A stretch of DNA of 64,000 bases from Pseudoalteromonas sp. H105 (GTDB taxonomy: Bacteria; Pseudomonadota; Gammaproteobacteria; Enterobacterales; Alteromonadaceae), in NCBI RefSeq assembly GCF_001469215.1, contig NZ_LOFH01000014.1:32790-96789 (forward strand). Reading direction: 5' to 3'. The notes beneath the pieces were generated by a model. That model was not told the origin of the DNA and searched no databases. It worked only from the letters and a program-made list of their open reading frames with translations. The translations under genes were made by a program, and so were the position numbers. Positions 18,089 through 26,370 of this stretch are shown here, in pieces (the first letter of the stretch is position 1; each line of letters opens with the position of its first letter).

Positions 18089-19347
18089 TATTAATAAAGC
18101 TTGCCTATAAAAGCTTACTAAACCGCCGTGGCAGTGCATTTTTAACCCTGTTTACCATCGCTATCAGCGTTATGCTGCTACTAAGTATCGAGCGCGTCCG
18201 TGTTGATGCTAAAAGCAGTTTTAGTAATACCATCTCTGGCACTGATTTAATTGTTGGTGCACGTACTGGTGATATTCAATTATTACTGTCCTCAGTGTTT
18301 CGCATTGGCCATACCAACAATGGCGTTAGCTGGCAAAGCTATCAATACATAAAACAGCAACGTGGCGTTGCATGGACAATTCCACTTTCTCTGGGCGATA
18401 GCCATAAAGGCCATGCAGTTTTAGGAACTAACACAGACTACTTTAGTCATTACAAGTACGGAAAAAAGCAAACGCTAGCGTTTAGTGAAGGTACTGCATT
18501 TAGCCATTTAAACGAAGTGGTAATAGGCAGTGAAATTGCTATATCTCTTGGCTATGCGCTGGGCGATGAAATTATAATTTCCCACGGAATGGGCAACACC
18601 AGCTTTCACCACCACGATGATAACCCATTTACCGTAATCGGTATTTTAAACGCCACAGGGACACCGGTGGATAAAACCTTACACGTTCCGTTGGCAGCCA
18701 TTGAGCTTATGCATGGTGTAGGCCATTCTGAGCATGAGCATGAGCATGAGCATGAGCATGAGCATGAGCAGCATGAAAACCTAACCGGAGAGCCAAAGCA
18801 AATCACTGCTTTTTTGATGGGGTTTGATTCACCTTTATACACCTTACAAGTGCGTCGCAACATTAACCAGTATAAACCAGAAGCACTATTGGCTATTATG
18901 CCCGGCGTGACTCTACGTGAACTATGGGAAATGCTCTCAATAGTTGAGAAAATCTTATTACTGTTTTCATCAATTGTGGTGTTGGTAAGCTTACTAGGTA
19001 TGTTAACGACCTTGCTAGCAAGCCTCAGTCAACGCCGCAGAGAATTAGCAATTCTACGCTCAGTTGGTGCCAGACCTTGGCATTTATTCTCCCTTATTAG
19101 TATTGAGTCACTCCTTATCACCTTGCTTGGGTGCATACTTGGCTGTGGTTTATTTTATGGTTTAATGAGCGTTGCAGCAGGCTTTTTACAAAGTCATGCT
19201 GGTATCTCTATCACTATTGCCATGCTCTCAGACTATGAACTAGGTTTGATCAGCGCTATTATGGCCGCAGGCTTTATCGTGGGGCTTATTCCCGCAACGC
19301 GCGCATATTTTTATTCACTTGCCGATGGCATGAGCATTAAAATTTAA
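18085..19347 (+). CDS. FtsX/MacB-type ABC permease with His/Glu repeat
   Basis: Inner-membrane protein of 420 residues with one N-terminal helix (about 15-35), a large periplasmic domain, and three C-terminal helices (about 290-410) containing the FtsX pattern RRRELAILRSVGA. In the periplasmic domain there is a run HSEHEHEHEHEHEHEQHE, plus HHHDD upstream, which could bind zinc. The run is encoded by a 6-bp tandem repeat, so its length can change without a frameshift. Permease partner of the ATPase just upstream. Confidence 0.85.
   Translation: MILIKLAYKSLLNRRGSAFLTLFTIAISVMLLLSIERVRVDAKSSFSNTISGTDLIVGARTGDIQLLLSSVFRIGHTNNGVSWQSYQYIKQQRGVAWTIPLSLGDSHKGHAVLGTNTDYFSHYKYGKKQTLAFSEGTAFSHLNEVVIGSEIAISLGYALGDEIIISHGMGNTSFHHHDDNPFTVIGILNATGTPVDKTLHVPLAAIELMHGVGHSEHEHEHEHEHEHEQHENLTGEPKQITAFLMGFDSPLYTLQVRRNINQYKPEALLAIMPGVTLRELWEMLSIVEKILLLFSSIVVLVSLLGMLTTLLASLSQRRRELAILRSVGARPWHLFSLISIESLLITLLGCILGCGLFYGLMSVAAGFLQSHAGISITIAMLSDYELGLISAIMAAGFIVGLIPATRAYFYSLADGMSIKI
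18730..18771 (+). repeat. Hexanucleotide microsatellite (GAGCAT) in the permease gene
   Basis: Six perfect GAGCAT units (18730-18765) and a seventh imperfect GAGCAG encode alternating Glu-His. Repeat-number change keeps the frame and would lengthen or shorten a probable metal-binding loop. Confidence 0.95.
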
Positions 19348-19357
19348 GAGGAACACA

Positions 19358-19858
19358 ATGCAGTATATTCAAAAGCTTAGCTTTTTAAGCTTGGTTATTA
19401 TTAGTATAGCAATAAGCTTTTTCAGCTATGCTAATGCACCAAAGGAAATTTTTTGGGAAGATTTAATACCTAAAGGCCATGTGCAGATAGACACTCAAGA
19501 TCAAGCCAGCCATGAAGGCAGTGAACAAAACTGGGTTCAGCCTGATTTAGATGCGCCTGTCGTAAAAGAGTTAGATGGCCAATCGGTTAGCTTACCTGGT
19601 TTTGTTGTTCCGCTAGAAGGCGATAGCGAAGTAATCACTGAGTTTTTATTGGTACCATACTTTGGTGCATGTATCCATGTTCCGCCACCGCCACCGAATC
19701 AGATTGTGCATGTCACAATCAAAGGTGGCGTACCAATCGAAAGCTTGTATGATGCTATTGTTGTAACAGGTATTATCAGCACTGAGACATGGAGTGCCGA
19801 TATAGCTCAAGTTGGCTACAAGATAAAAGCAATTGGTGTTGCTCCTTTTGAGCTTTAA
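19358..19858 (+). CDS. DUF3299 family exported protein (Zrg-type locus)
   Basis: Exported protein of 166 residues with a signal peptide (LSLVIISIAISFFSYANA). The conserved DUF3299 core is visible: LPGFVVPLEGD, EFLLVPYFGACIHVPPPPPNQ and YKIKAIGVAPF. The lone Cys in GACIHVPPPPPN is a family hallmark. Family function is not established, though it recurs with this ABC pair. Third gene of the operon, RBS GAGGA; a MITE begins 28 bases after the stop. Confidence 0.85.
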   Translation: MQYIQKLSFLSLVIISIAISFFSYANAPKEIFWEDLIPKGHVQIDTQDQASHEGSEQNWVQPDLDAPVVKELDGQSVSLPGFVVPLEGDSEVITEFLLVPYFGACIHVPPPPPNQIVHVTIKGGVPIESLYDAIVVTGIISTETWSADIAQVGYKIKAIGVAPFEL

Positions 19859-19886
19859 CCCTAATTTAAACATTGTAAGCAATGCT

Positions 19887-20150
19887 TATACCCAAACCAC
19901 CTCAAGATGCAGAATTCAGTGTTTCACAGGGGCTTAATATCAAGGCGATGCTTTGCAAGAATGGCCATCCCTTTTAAGAAGGAACAATACTGAGAGTAAG
20001 TGCCTGTGAAACGCCCAAAGGGTTGGTTTAAAAGCTATTTATACTGCGTTATTGATTTTAACAAGGGAACAACCATTATTTGCAATCAATGCCTTGCCTA
20101 AATCGCTTTTAATTCCAACGACGCTCGGATCTTGAGGTGGCTTGGGTATA
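19887..20150. mobile_element. MITE with 22-bp terminal inverted repeats (264 bp)
   Basis: The ends TATACCCAAaCCACCTCAAGAT and, reversed, TATACCCAAgCCACCTCAAGAT differ at one base. Internally GTTTCACAGG near 19920 pairs with CCTGTGAAAC near 20005. No reading frame of note lies inside, so it is a non-autonomous element. It fills the 300-base gap between DUF3299 and mutM. The ends TATA/TATA may reflect a target duplication. Confidence 0.85.
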
Positions 20151-20163
20151 TAAGGTTTAACAA

Positions 20164-20973
20164 TTAACGCTGGCATTGACTGCAAAAAACAGTGCTACGC
20201 TGCCCTAGGCGGATTTCAGTTAAGTTCTTTTTGCACACAAAACAAGGCTCACCTTTTCTTCCATACACTAATAGTTGCTGAGCAAAGTAGCCTGGTTTAC
20301 CATCGCTTTGTGCAAAGTCTTTCAACGTTGTGCCGCCTTGTACAATAGCAGCCGCTAAGGTTTCTTTTATGATAGGCACTAACTTTTCATAACGCGCTAA
20401 AGAGACTTTACCTGCCTCTCTCTTAGGGTGGATGCCCGCTTTAAAAAGCGATTCATTTGCGTAAATATTTCCCACCCCTACAACCACAGCATTATCCATT
20501 ATAAATTGTTTAATGGCCGTCTTTTTATTGCGTGATTGCTCATAAACACGTTTAGCTGTGAAAGCATCTGTCAGTGGCTCAGGCCCAAGTTTGCTCAGCA
20601 ACGTATGACATTCATTTGGCGCTTGCCACAAGCAGCAACCAAAACGGCGAGGGTCATTTAACCTTAGTGCTTTGCCATTACCAAAAATAAACTCAATGTG
20701 GTCATGCTTTTTAAGCGGTTCGGCTTTATCTACCACCCGTAAATTACCTGACATACCTAAGTGTAAAATTACGCTACCAAGTTCACAGGTCAGCAGTAAA
20801 TACTTCGCCCTACGCTCAACAGCAACAACGGGAAGGGCCTCAATCTGGTAGACTTCGTCAGGTACCGGCCAACGCATATTTGGATTGTGAATATTCACCT
20901 TAACTACTGTTTGTTGCAAAATATGTGGGGTTATTCCCATTCGACTCACTTCAACTTCTGGTAACTCAGGCAT
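20164..20973 (-). CDS. mutM: Formamidopyrimidine-DNA glycosylase (Fpg)
   Basis: Removes oxidised purines such as 8-oxoguanine. The 269-residue protein begins MPELPEVEVSR, with the catalytic Pro2 and Glu3. I take the start at 20973 rather than the longer frame, since the processed N-terminal Pro is essential. The C-terminal zinc finger is complete (CFVCKKN ... FCSQCQR), and NDPRRFG and GVGNIYANE are present. It starts one base after the stop of the upstream membrane-protein gene and is co-transcribed with it. Confidence 0.96.
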   Translation of the reverse strand: MPELPEVEVSRMGITPHILQQTVVKVNIHNPNMRWPVPDEVYQIEALPVVAVERRAKYLLLTCELGSVILHLGMSGNLRVVDKAEPLKKHDHIEFIFGNGKALRLNDPRRFGCCLWQAPNECHTLLSKLGPEPLTDAFTAKRVYEQSRNKKTAIKQFIMDNAVVVGVGNIYANESLFKAGIHPKREAGKVSLARYEKLVPIIKETLAAAIVQGGTTLKDFAQSDGKPGYFAQQLLVYGRKGEPCFVCKKNLTEIRLGQRSTVFCSQCQR

Positions 20974-20974
20974 T

Positions 20975-21490
20975 CTAGATAGACTCTCTCGGTAAAAACT
21001 CAAAATTTACAAATAAATGTTGGGCTTTATCTGCATCAATTAAAAATACCCGTTGCGTACTTTTATCTAATAAATAATACCCTTGTGGTGCGCTGTACAA
21101 TTGATAAAGCCAGGGTAATTGCTCACCCGCCAACCAGAGCGTTGCAACAGTAATTGGTTGGGCTAGCTTTGCTGGTGATACATCGCTCACACTTAGTTCT
21201 ACGCGTTGCCAATCATTTATAAGTTTAACAATGTTTTCTTGGTTTGCAGACCACTCATTACTTGCTGGGCTTTCAATAAGGGGCTGACTGCGCCACGCAG
21301 TGCCTATTCGCTCAATTTTGTGCTCAGGAAAACTAAGCGCAAGAATAAAGCTTTGAGCTGGCAGGACCGTTTGTATGCTTGGCTGCTCAGGCACACTATT
21401 AAGCTTTTTGTGAAGGCCATTAAAAAAGAAAATCATCAATAACATAGAGAAGATTAATACATTGTTCCATGCTTTGCGACTGAGCTGCAT
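20975..21490 (-). CDS. Small membrane-anchored protein of unknown function
   Basis: Protein of 171 residues with one N-terminal membrane helix (NNVLIFSMLLMIFFFNGL) and the rest outside or in the periplasm, with no recognised domain. The tail 'WLYQLYSAPQGYYLLDKS' is mixed beta. It is directly upstream of mutM in the same operon, a conserved-looking arrangement, but the functional link is unknown. Confidence 0.65.
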   Translation of the reverse strand: MQLSRKAWNNVLIFSMLLMIFFFNGLHKKLNSVPEQPSIQTVLPAQSFILALSFPEHKIERIGTAWRSQPLIESPASNEWSANQENIVKLINDWQRVELSVSDVSPAKLAQPITVATLWLAGEQLPWLYQLYSAPQGYYLLDKSTQRVFLIDADKAQHLFVNFEFLPRESI

Positions 21491-21688
21491 TTGAGACTCT
21501 TTACTGAAGATTCAATTCACTAAAGTGTAACTAAAAACAGCTAAAATGGCACCTGTAAATATATCAGTCCCCACCTTCAAAATACTACATGCTTTGGTTA
21601 TTAATTATTACAAAAATTCAGCAACGTGAAATGTGCCAAAGCACGATTACTTTGCTAGAATATCTGCAAATTTTAAGGAGCTCCGTCA

Positions 21689-22615
21689 ATGTCAATGTAT
21701 GTAGTGGGTCACAAAATCCCAGATTCAGATTCAATTTGTGGTGCAATTGCACTTGCTTATTTAAAAAACCAAATCGATGAGCCGGCTATACCAACTCGTC
21801 TGGGTGATATTTCACCAGAAACACAATTTATTCTTGACCGCTTTGGCTTTGAAGCACCTGAGCTTAAATTAAGCTATGCCGGTGAAGATGTTTACATAGT
21901 TGACCATACGGAAAAAACGCAAGCACCCGATGACATCGATGAAGCACGCGTTGTCGGCGTAGTTGATCATCACAAACTAGGTGATTTAACATCATCAACG
22001 CCGCTTGAATGTTGGATTCGTCCAGTTGGCTGTTCAAACACTATCATCAAAATGATGTATGACTTTTACAATGTTGACATTCCAAAAGACATTGCTGGCA
22101 TCATGATGTGTGCAATTTTAAGCGATACTGTTATCTTTAAATCACCAACGTGCACTACCGCAGATATCAAGTGTGTTGAAGCGCTGGCTGAAATTGCTGG
22201 CGTAGAAGATTTTAAAGAATTAGGTATGGACATGTTCCGCGTTAAATCTGCGGTTGAAGACACCCCTGCACGTGATTTAGTAATGCGTGACTTTAAAGAC
22301 TTCAACATGAACGGTAAATTAGTTGGTATTGGCCAATTAGAAGTTATCGACCTTGCTGTATTTGATGATATCAAAGCCGATCTAGAAGCTGATATCGCAG
22401 CACTAAAAGAAGAAGGTAATCGTCATTCAGTATTTTTACTACTGACCGACATCATGAAAGAAGGCTCACAAATGCTAATCGCATCTGATGATGCAACGCT
22501 TGTTGAAACTGCTTATGGTGAAACGCCTAAAGACGGTAAAGTGTGGCTTGACGGCGTATTAAGCCGCAAAAAGCAAGTCGTGCCACCACTACAGGATGCA
22601 TTCACTAAGCTTTAA
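21689..22615 (+). CDS. ppaC: Manganese-dependent inorganic pyrophosphatase (DHH family)
   Basis: Hydrolyses pyrophosphate to phosphate in the cytosol. The 308-residue protein has the family II (DHH) motifs: HKIPDSDSICGAI, EDVYIVDHTE, VVDHHKLGD, and the C-terminal GVLSRKKQVVPPL substrate-binding segment. This enzyme type is the common Alteromonadales and Vibrio alternative to hexameric Ppa. RBS AAGGAG lies 10 bases before the ATG. A tandem 7-bp repeat and a terminator follow. Confidence 0.96.
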   Translation: MSMYVVGHKIPDSDSICGAIALAYLKNQIDEPAIPTRLGDISPETQFILDRFGFEAPELKLSYAGEDVYIVDHTEKTQAPDDIDEARVVGVVDHHKLGDLTSSTPLECWIRPVGCSNTIIKMMYDFYNVDIPKDIAGIMMCAILSDTVIFKSPTCTTADIKCVEALAEIAGVEDFKELGMDMFRVKSAVEDTPARDLVMRDFKDFNMNGKLVGIGQLEVIDLAVFDDIKADLEADIAALKEEGNRHSVFLLLTDIMKEGSQMLIASDDATLVETAYGETPKDGKVWLDGVLSRKKQVVPPLQDAFTKL

Positions 22616-22620
22616 TATGC

Positions 22621-22683
22621 TAAGTGCTAAGTGCTAAGTGCTAAGTGCTAAGTGCTAAGTGCTAAGTGCTAAGTGCTAAGTGC
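22621..22683 (+). repeat. Tandem repeat, 9 x 7 bp (TAAGTGC), after ppaC
   Basis: Nine uninterrupted copies of TAAGTGC start 5 bases past the ppaC stop and end just before the terminator. The exact sequence identity between units suggests recent expansion by slippage, so the number is likely to vary among strains. It lies in the 3' untranslated part of ppaC mRNA. Confidence 0.97.
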
Positions 22684-22693
22684 TAAAAACATT

Positions 22694-22725
22694 AACCTTG
22701 TGAGCTTTGCTTGCAAGGTTTTTTT
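22694..22725 (+). terminator. Rho-independent terminator after ppaC
   Basis: The arms AACCTTG and CAAGGTT pair, followed by a run of seven Ts. The stem sequence resembles the one after slmA. Confidence 0.8.
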
Positions 22726-22761
22726 ATGTCTGAAACCTAAAGGTTACGGCAAATCAAAAAC

Positions 22762-22788
22762 AAAAAACCCAGCATAAGCTGGGTTTTT
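22762..22788 (-). terminator. Rho-independent terminator after rpmG
   Basis: AAACCCAGC and GCTGGGTTT form a perfect stem with an ATAA loop and T/A runs on both sides, 22 bases downstream of rpmG; could act both ways. Confidence 0.85.
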
Positions 22789-22809
22789 GATATTCTGAAG
22801 AAAACTAAA

Positions 22810-22965
22810 TTACTTGATTTTAGCTTCTTTGAAAATCACGTGTTTACGAGCCTTAGGATCGAATTTTTTGATTTCCATCTTTTCAGGCATGTTACGCTTG
22901 TTTTTGTCGGTAGTGTAGAAAAAACCAGTACCAGCAGTTGAAACTAAACGGATTTTATCGCGCAT
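22810..22965 (-). CDS. rpmG: 50S ribosomal protein L33
   Basis: Short protein of 51 residues (MRDKIRLVSTAGTGFFYTTD...), a component of the large ribosomal subunit. It lacks the CxxC pairs of the zinc-binding version, so it is the zinc-independent type. It follows rpmB by 11 bases and is co-transcribed with it; a terminator follows. Confidence 0.96.
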   Translation of the reverse strand: MRDKIRLVSTAGTGFFYTTDKNKRNMPEKMEIKKFDPKARKHVIFKEAKIK

Positions 22966-22976
22966 GATTCAGTTCC

Positions 22977-23213
22977 TTAAACTTTTTCGCCGCGAGCACG
23001 GATTTCTGTAAGAACCGCGTCGATGCCTTTTTTATCGATAATACGCATACCTTTAGTAGTAGTGCGTAATGTTACAAAACGTTTTTCACTTTCAACCCAA
23101 AAACGGTGTGTTTGTAGGTTAGGTAGGAAACGACGTCTAGTCGCGTTTCTCGCGTGTGAACGGTGATTACCAACCGCAGGACGCTTACCTGTAACTTGAC
23201 ATACTTTAGACAT
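22977..23213 (-). CDS. rpmB: 50S ribosomal protein L28
   Basis: Protein of 78 residues starting MSKVCQVTGKRPAVGNHRSH, a component of the large ribosomal subunit. One Cys only, so not the zinc-ribbon form. First gene of the rpmBG operon, as in other Gammaproteobacteria. The start is unambiguous. Confidence 0.97.
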   Translation of the reverse strand: MSKVCQVTGKRPAVGNHRSHARNATRRRFLPNLQTHRFWVESEKRFVTLRTTTKGMRIIDKKGIDAVLTEIRARGEKV

Positions 23214-23486
23214 GTCTATATATCTCCAATAACTTCGCTCGAGCTTAATTTAACCTAAGGCCATGTATTTCTGCCCTAGAGAATAAATCGAAGGGCGCTC
23301 TTTATACAGCTTTTACAGGCAAAGATCAAACACTGATCTATCCAATCAGCTCATATGTAAATTTGATAGCGGCTAATTATAAAGATCGAAAGCCCTTAGG
23401 GAAAGTAAAAACTGCATTTAAATTAAACTAATTTAGCAAAAAAGCGTAAACAGCTTATTTTTAACACACTTATCAAGCAAACAACG

Positions 23487-24161
23487 CTAAATAAGGCCTC
23501 GCTCTGCAAAAGAAATACAGTTATCTGCGCCAACAATGATGTGATCTAAGATATTTATATCGACTAATTGCAATGCTTGCTGCAATTTATTGGTAATTAG
23601 TTTATCTGCTTGGCTTGGCTCTGCAATGCCAGATGGATGGTTATGCGCTAAAATAAGTGCTCCCGCATTATTTTTAAGTGCAGCCTTCACGACTTCACGT
23701 GGGTAGACAGATGCAGCATTAATCGTTCCATAAAAAAGTGTTTCCTCTTTTATCAACCTATTTTGGCTATCAAGGTATAACACCATAAATACTTCCTGCT
23801 GCAAACCTCTTAGTTCCAGTGTGAGGTAATCGTATACCGCTTGTGGGGAATTAAACACAGCTTTGCGCTGGCATTGCTCCATCATATAACGGCGACTCAA
23901 CTCAAGTACGGCTTGTAATTGCACAAACTTCGCTTTGCCTAAGCCTTTTTGTGCACAAAAATCCTCAATCGATGCGTTAAACAAGTTATGTAACGTTTCA
24001 TTTTGCATCATTAAATGTTGCGCAAGTTCAACCACATTCATCCCTGGTAACCCTGTGCGTAAAAAAATAGCGAGTAGTTCAGCATCACTCAATGATTTAG
24101 CGCCTTTGGCTAATAGCTTTTCACGTGGTCGTTGCTCAAATGGTAAAGAAGTTAACTGCAT
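23487..24161 (-). CDS. radC: RadC family JAMM/MPN-domain protein
   Basis: Protein of 224 residues with a helix-hairpin-helix-like N-terminus and a C-terminal JAB/MPN domain carrying LILAHNHPSGIAEPSQAD (HxHx...S...D metal site). Despite the name it has no confirmed role in DNA repair. I choose the ATG at 24161, seven bases after AGGGA, as this gives MQLTSLPFEQRPREKLL, the usual start. It is divergent from coaBC, the common arrangement. Confidence 0.93.
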   Translation of the reverse strand: MQLTSLPFEQRPREKLLAKGAKSLSDAELLAIFLRTGLPGMNVVELAQHLMMQNETLHNLFNASIEDFCAQKGLGKAKFVQLQAVLELSRRYMMEQCQRKAVFNSPQAVYDYLTLELRGLQQEVFMVLYLDSQNRLIKEETLFYGTINAASVYPREVVKAALKNNAGALILAHNHPSGIAEPSQADKLITNKLQQALQLVDINILDHIIVGADNCISFAERGLI

Positions 24162-24329
24162 CATTTCGTCCCTAAAATGGAGTAAGTTCATATAACTGTA
24201 ATCTATAAATTAAATTTCGCCTGTGAAATGACAAATAAAATTCAAATTAAAACCTTCGTCCACACGGCAAAGATTTGATATCGTAAGCGCATACACAGAT
24301 GAGCTTCACGCTATGGCAGAGTAATAATA

Positions 24330-25517
24330 ATGTTAGAGAATAAAAAAATTGTATTAGGGATAACCGGTGGCATTGCCGCCTATAAATGTGCAGAGTTAGT
24401 AAGGCGCTTAAAAGAGCAACACTGTGACGTAAAAGTGGTTATGACCGAGTCTGCTAAGCATTTTATAACGCCGTTAACCCTGCAAGCAGTCAGTGGTGAA
24501 ATAGTCTCAGATTCATTACTCGATCCCTCAGCAGAAGCCGCAATGGGTCATATTGAATTTGCTAAATGGGCTGATTTAATTTTAGTGGCACCAGCCACCA
24601 GCAATATCATCGCCAAAATGGCAGCAGGTATTGCCGATGACCTACTCACCACCTTATTACTTGCAACACCAGCCAAAGTCGCTATAGCACCAGCAATGAA
24701 TCAACAAATGTATGCTCACCCTGCCACCCAAGCCAATTTAGCAACCCTTGCACTGCGTGGCGTTAATATTTGGGGTCCAGGCAAGGGGGAGCAAGCCTGT
24801 GGCGATGTCGGTGCAGGTCGCATGCTTGAACCCAGCGAATTGGTAACATTGTGCACTGAGCCTGAGCAACCACAATTACTTACAGGTAAAACGATTACCA
24901 TAACCGCAGGCCCGACCCGTGAAGCACTCGATCCTGTGCGTTTTATTTCTAATCACAGCTCTGGAAAAATGGGCTATGCACTTGCCCAAGCCGCAGCTGA
25001 ACTAGGCGCGACTGTAAACCTAATTTCAGGCCCTGTTAATATTGCCCCACCAAAAGGCGTATCCGTTATTAACATAGAAAGTGCAGAACAATTATTACAC
25101 CACTCATTAGCGCATGCCGTTAACTCAGATGCTTTTGTCGGATGTGCCGCTGTGGCAGATTATCGCGCAGCCAATGTCGCAGAGCAAAAAATGAAAAAAC
25201 AAGGCGACGAACTCACCCTCACATTAGTAAAGAACCCAGATGTGATTGCAGCTGTCGCAAACCTTAACGATAAAAGGCCCTACACCGTCGGGTTTGCCGC
25301 TGAAACGCAAAATGTCGCCAGCTACGCTAAGGGCAAACTCAGTAATAAAAATCTTGATATGATTTGCGCCAATGATGTCTCAAAATCTGGCCTAGGATTT
25401 AACTCTGATCATAATGCGTTAACACTTTACTGGCATGATCAGCAAAAAGAATTAGCCATAGACACAAAATATGCGTTAGCGCTAAATGTAATGACTGAGC
25501 TTGCTCAACGATTGTAA
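24330..25517 (+). CDS. coaBC: Bifunctional phosphopantothenoylcysteine synthetase/decarboxylase
   Basis: Two steps of coenzyme A synthesis: joins 4'-phosphopantothenate to cysteine (CoaB) and decarboxylates the product (CoaC). The 395-residue protein has the FMN-binding flavoprotein N-terminal half (LGITGGIAAYK, APAMNQQMY, active-site Cys in GEQACGD) and the C-terminal synthetase half (ITAGPTREALDPVRFISNHS, KKQGDELTLTLVKNPD). Length is usual for the family (E. coli about 406). Confidence 0.96.
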   Translation: MLENKKIVLGITGGIAAYKCAELVRRLKEQHCDVKVVMTESAKHFITPLTLQAVSGEIVSDSLLDPSAEAAMGHIEFAKWADLILVAPATSNIIAKMAAGIADDLLTTLLLATPAKVAIAPAMNQQMYAHPATQANLATLALRGVNIWGPGKGEQACGDVGAGRMLEPSELVTLCTEPEQPQLLTGKTITITAGPTREALDPVRFISNHSSGKMGYALAQAAAELGATVNLISGPVNIAPPKGVSVINIESAEQLLHHSLAHAVNSDAFVGCAAVADYRAANVAEQKMKKQGDELTLTLVKNPDVIAAVANLNDKRPYTVGFAAETQNVASYAKGKLSNKNLDMICANDVSKSGLGFNSDHNALTLYWHDQQKELAIDTKYALALNVMTELAQRL

Positions 25518-25629
25518 AAAGGCTGGAAACAAACTGAATAAAACATTAACATAGCCCCACTCATTCGCTCAAAAAATGAGTGGCCAACTCTGGCAAAGCC
25601 CAATAAATAATTAAAAGAAAGGAATGTTC

Positions 25630-26217
25630 ATGCCTGCGACAAAAAGAAGTAATCGCAAAGAGCAAATACTACAAGCACTCGCACAAATGTTGGAAACAAG
25701 CTTAGGGCAACGCATTACAACAGCCAAATTAGCGGCTGAAGTGGGTGTATCTGAAGCTGCGTTATATCGTCATTTCCCGAGTAAAGCACGGATGTTTGAA
25801 GGCTTAATTGAGTTTATTGAAGACACACTACTTTCGCGTATAAACCTTATTCTTGAAAATGAAAAAGAAACCCAAAGCCGCATCTACAATATTCTATTAT
25901 TGCTGCTAGCATTTGCTGAGAAAAACCCTGGTATTACACGAATTTTAACGGGTGATGCACTCCAAGGTGAACAAGAAAGGCTACGCGAGCGAGTGCAAAG
26001 CTTATTTGAAAAGCTAGAGACACAAATCAAACAAGTATTAAGAGAGCGAAAACTACGTGAAGGAAAAACCTTCCAAAGTGATGAATTAACTATCGCTAAT
26101 TTCTTACTTGCGTATATTGAAGGTAAAATGAATCAGTTTGTCCGCAGTGACTTTAAAGCAAAGCCAAGCGCACAATTTGAAAAGCAATGGCTAGAATTGC
26201 AGAAAATTTGGTTATAG
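25630..26217 (+). CDS. slmA: Nucleoid occlusion factor SlmA
   Basis: TetR-type DNA-binding protein that blocks FtsZ ring assembly over the nucleoid. The 195-residue protein has the N-terminal helix-turn-helix (TTAKLAAEVGVSEAALYRHF) and a long helical body with the FtsZ-binding region. The ATG at 25630 has AAGG seven bases upstream; the ATG at 25624 is too close to the ribosome-binding site. Adjacent to coaBC as in most Gammaproteobacteria. A terminator follows. Confidence 0.95.
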   Translation: MPATKRSNRKEQILQALAQMLETSLGQRITTAKLAAEVGVSEAALYRHFPSKARMFEGLIEFIEDTLLSRINLILENEKETQSRIYNILLLLLAFAEKNPGITRILTGDALQGEQERLRERVQSLFEKLETQIKQVLRERKLREGKTFQSDELTIANFLLAYIEGKMNQFVRSDFKAKPSAQFEKQWLELQKIWL

Positions 26218-26238
26218 CGACCACTCAATTGTACTTTG

Positions 26239-26267
26239 ACCTTGTGAGTCTCTCTTGCAAGGTTTTT
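26239..26267 (+). terminator. Rho-independent terminator after slmA
   Basis: ACCTTG pairs with CAAGGT, followed by Ts. The stem and loop (CCTTGTGAG...TTGCAAGG) closely match the terminator after ppaC. Confidence 0.75.
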
Positions 26268-26370
26268 ACTTTCCACTCTTAACTCTCATTTTCGTGCACT
26301 TATCGCTTCTACTCGAATTGTTAAATAAACCCGTTATGATAAGGGTAATGAAACAAAACGAGAATTAATA

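Noticed and set aside
18606..18863. Minus-strand frame rich in Cys-Ser repeats
   Set aside because: It is the shadow of the GAGCAT repeat in the permease gene.
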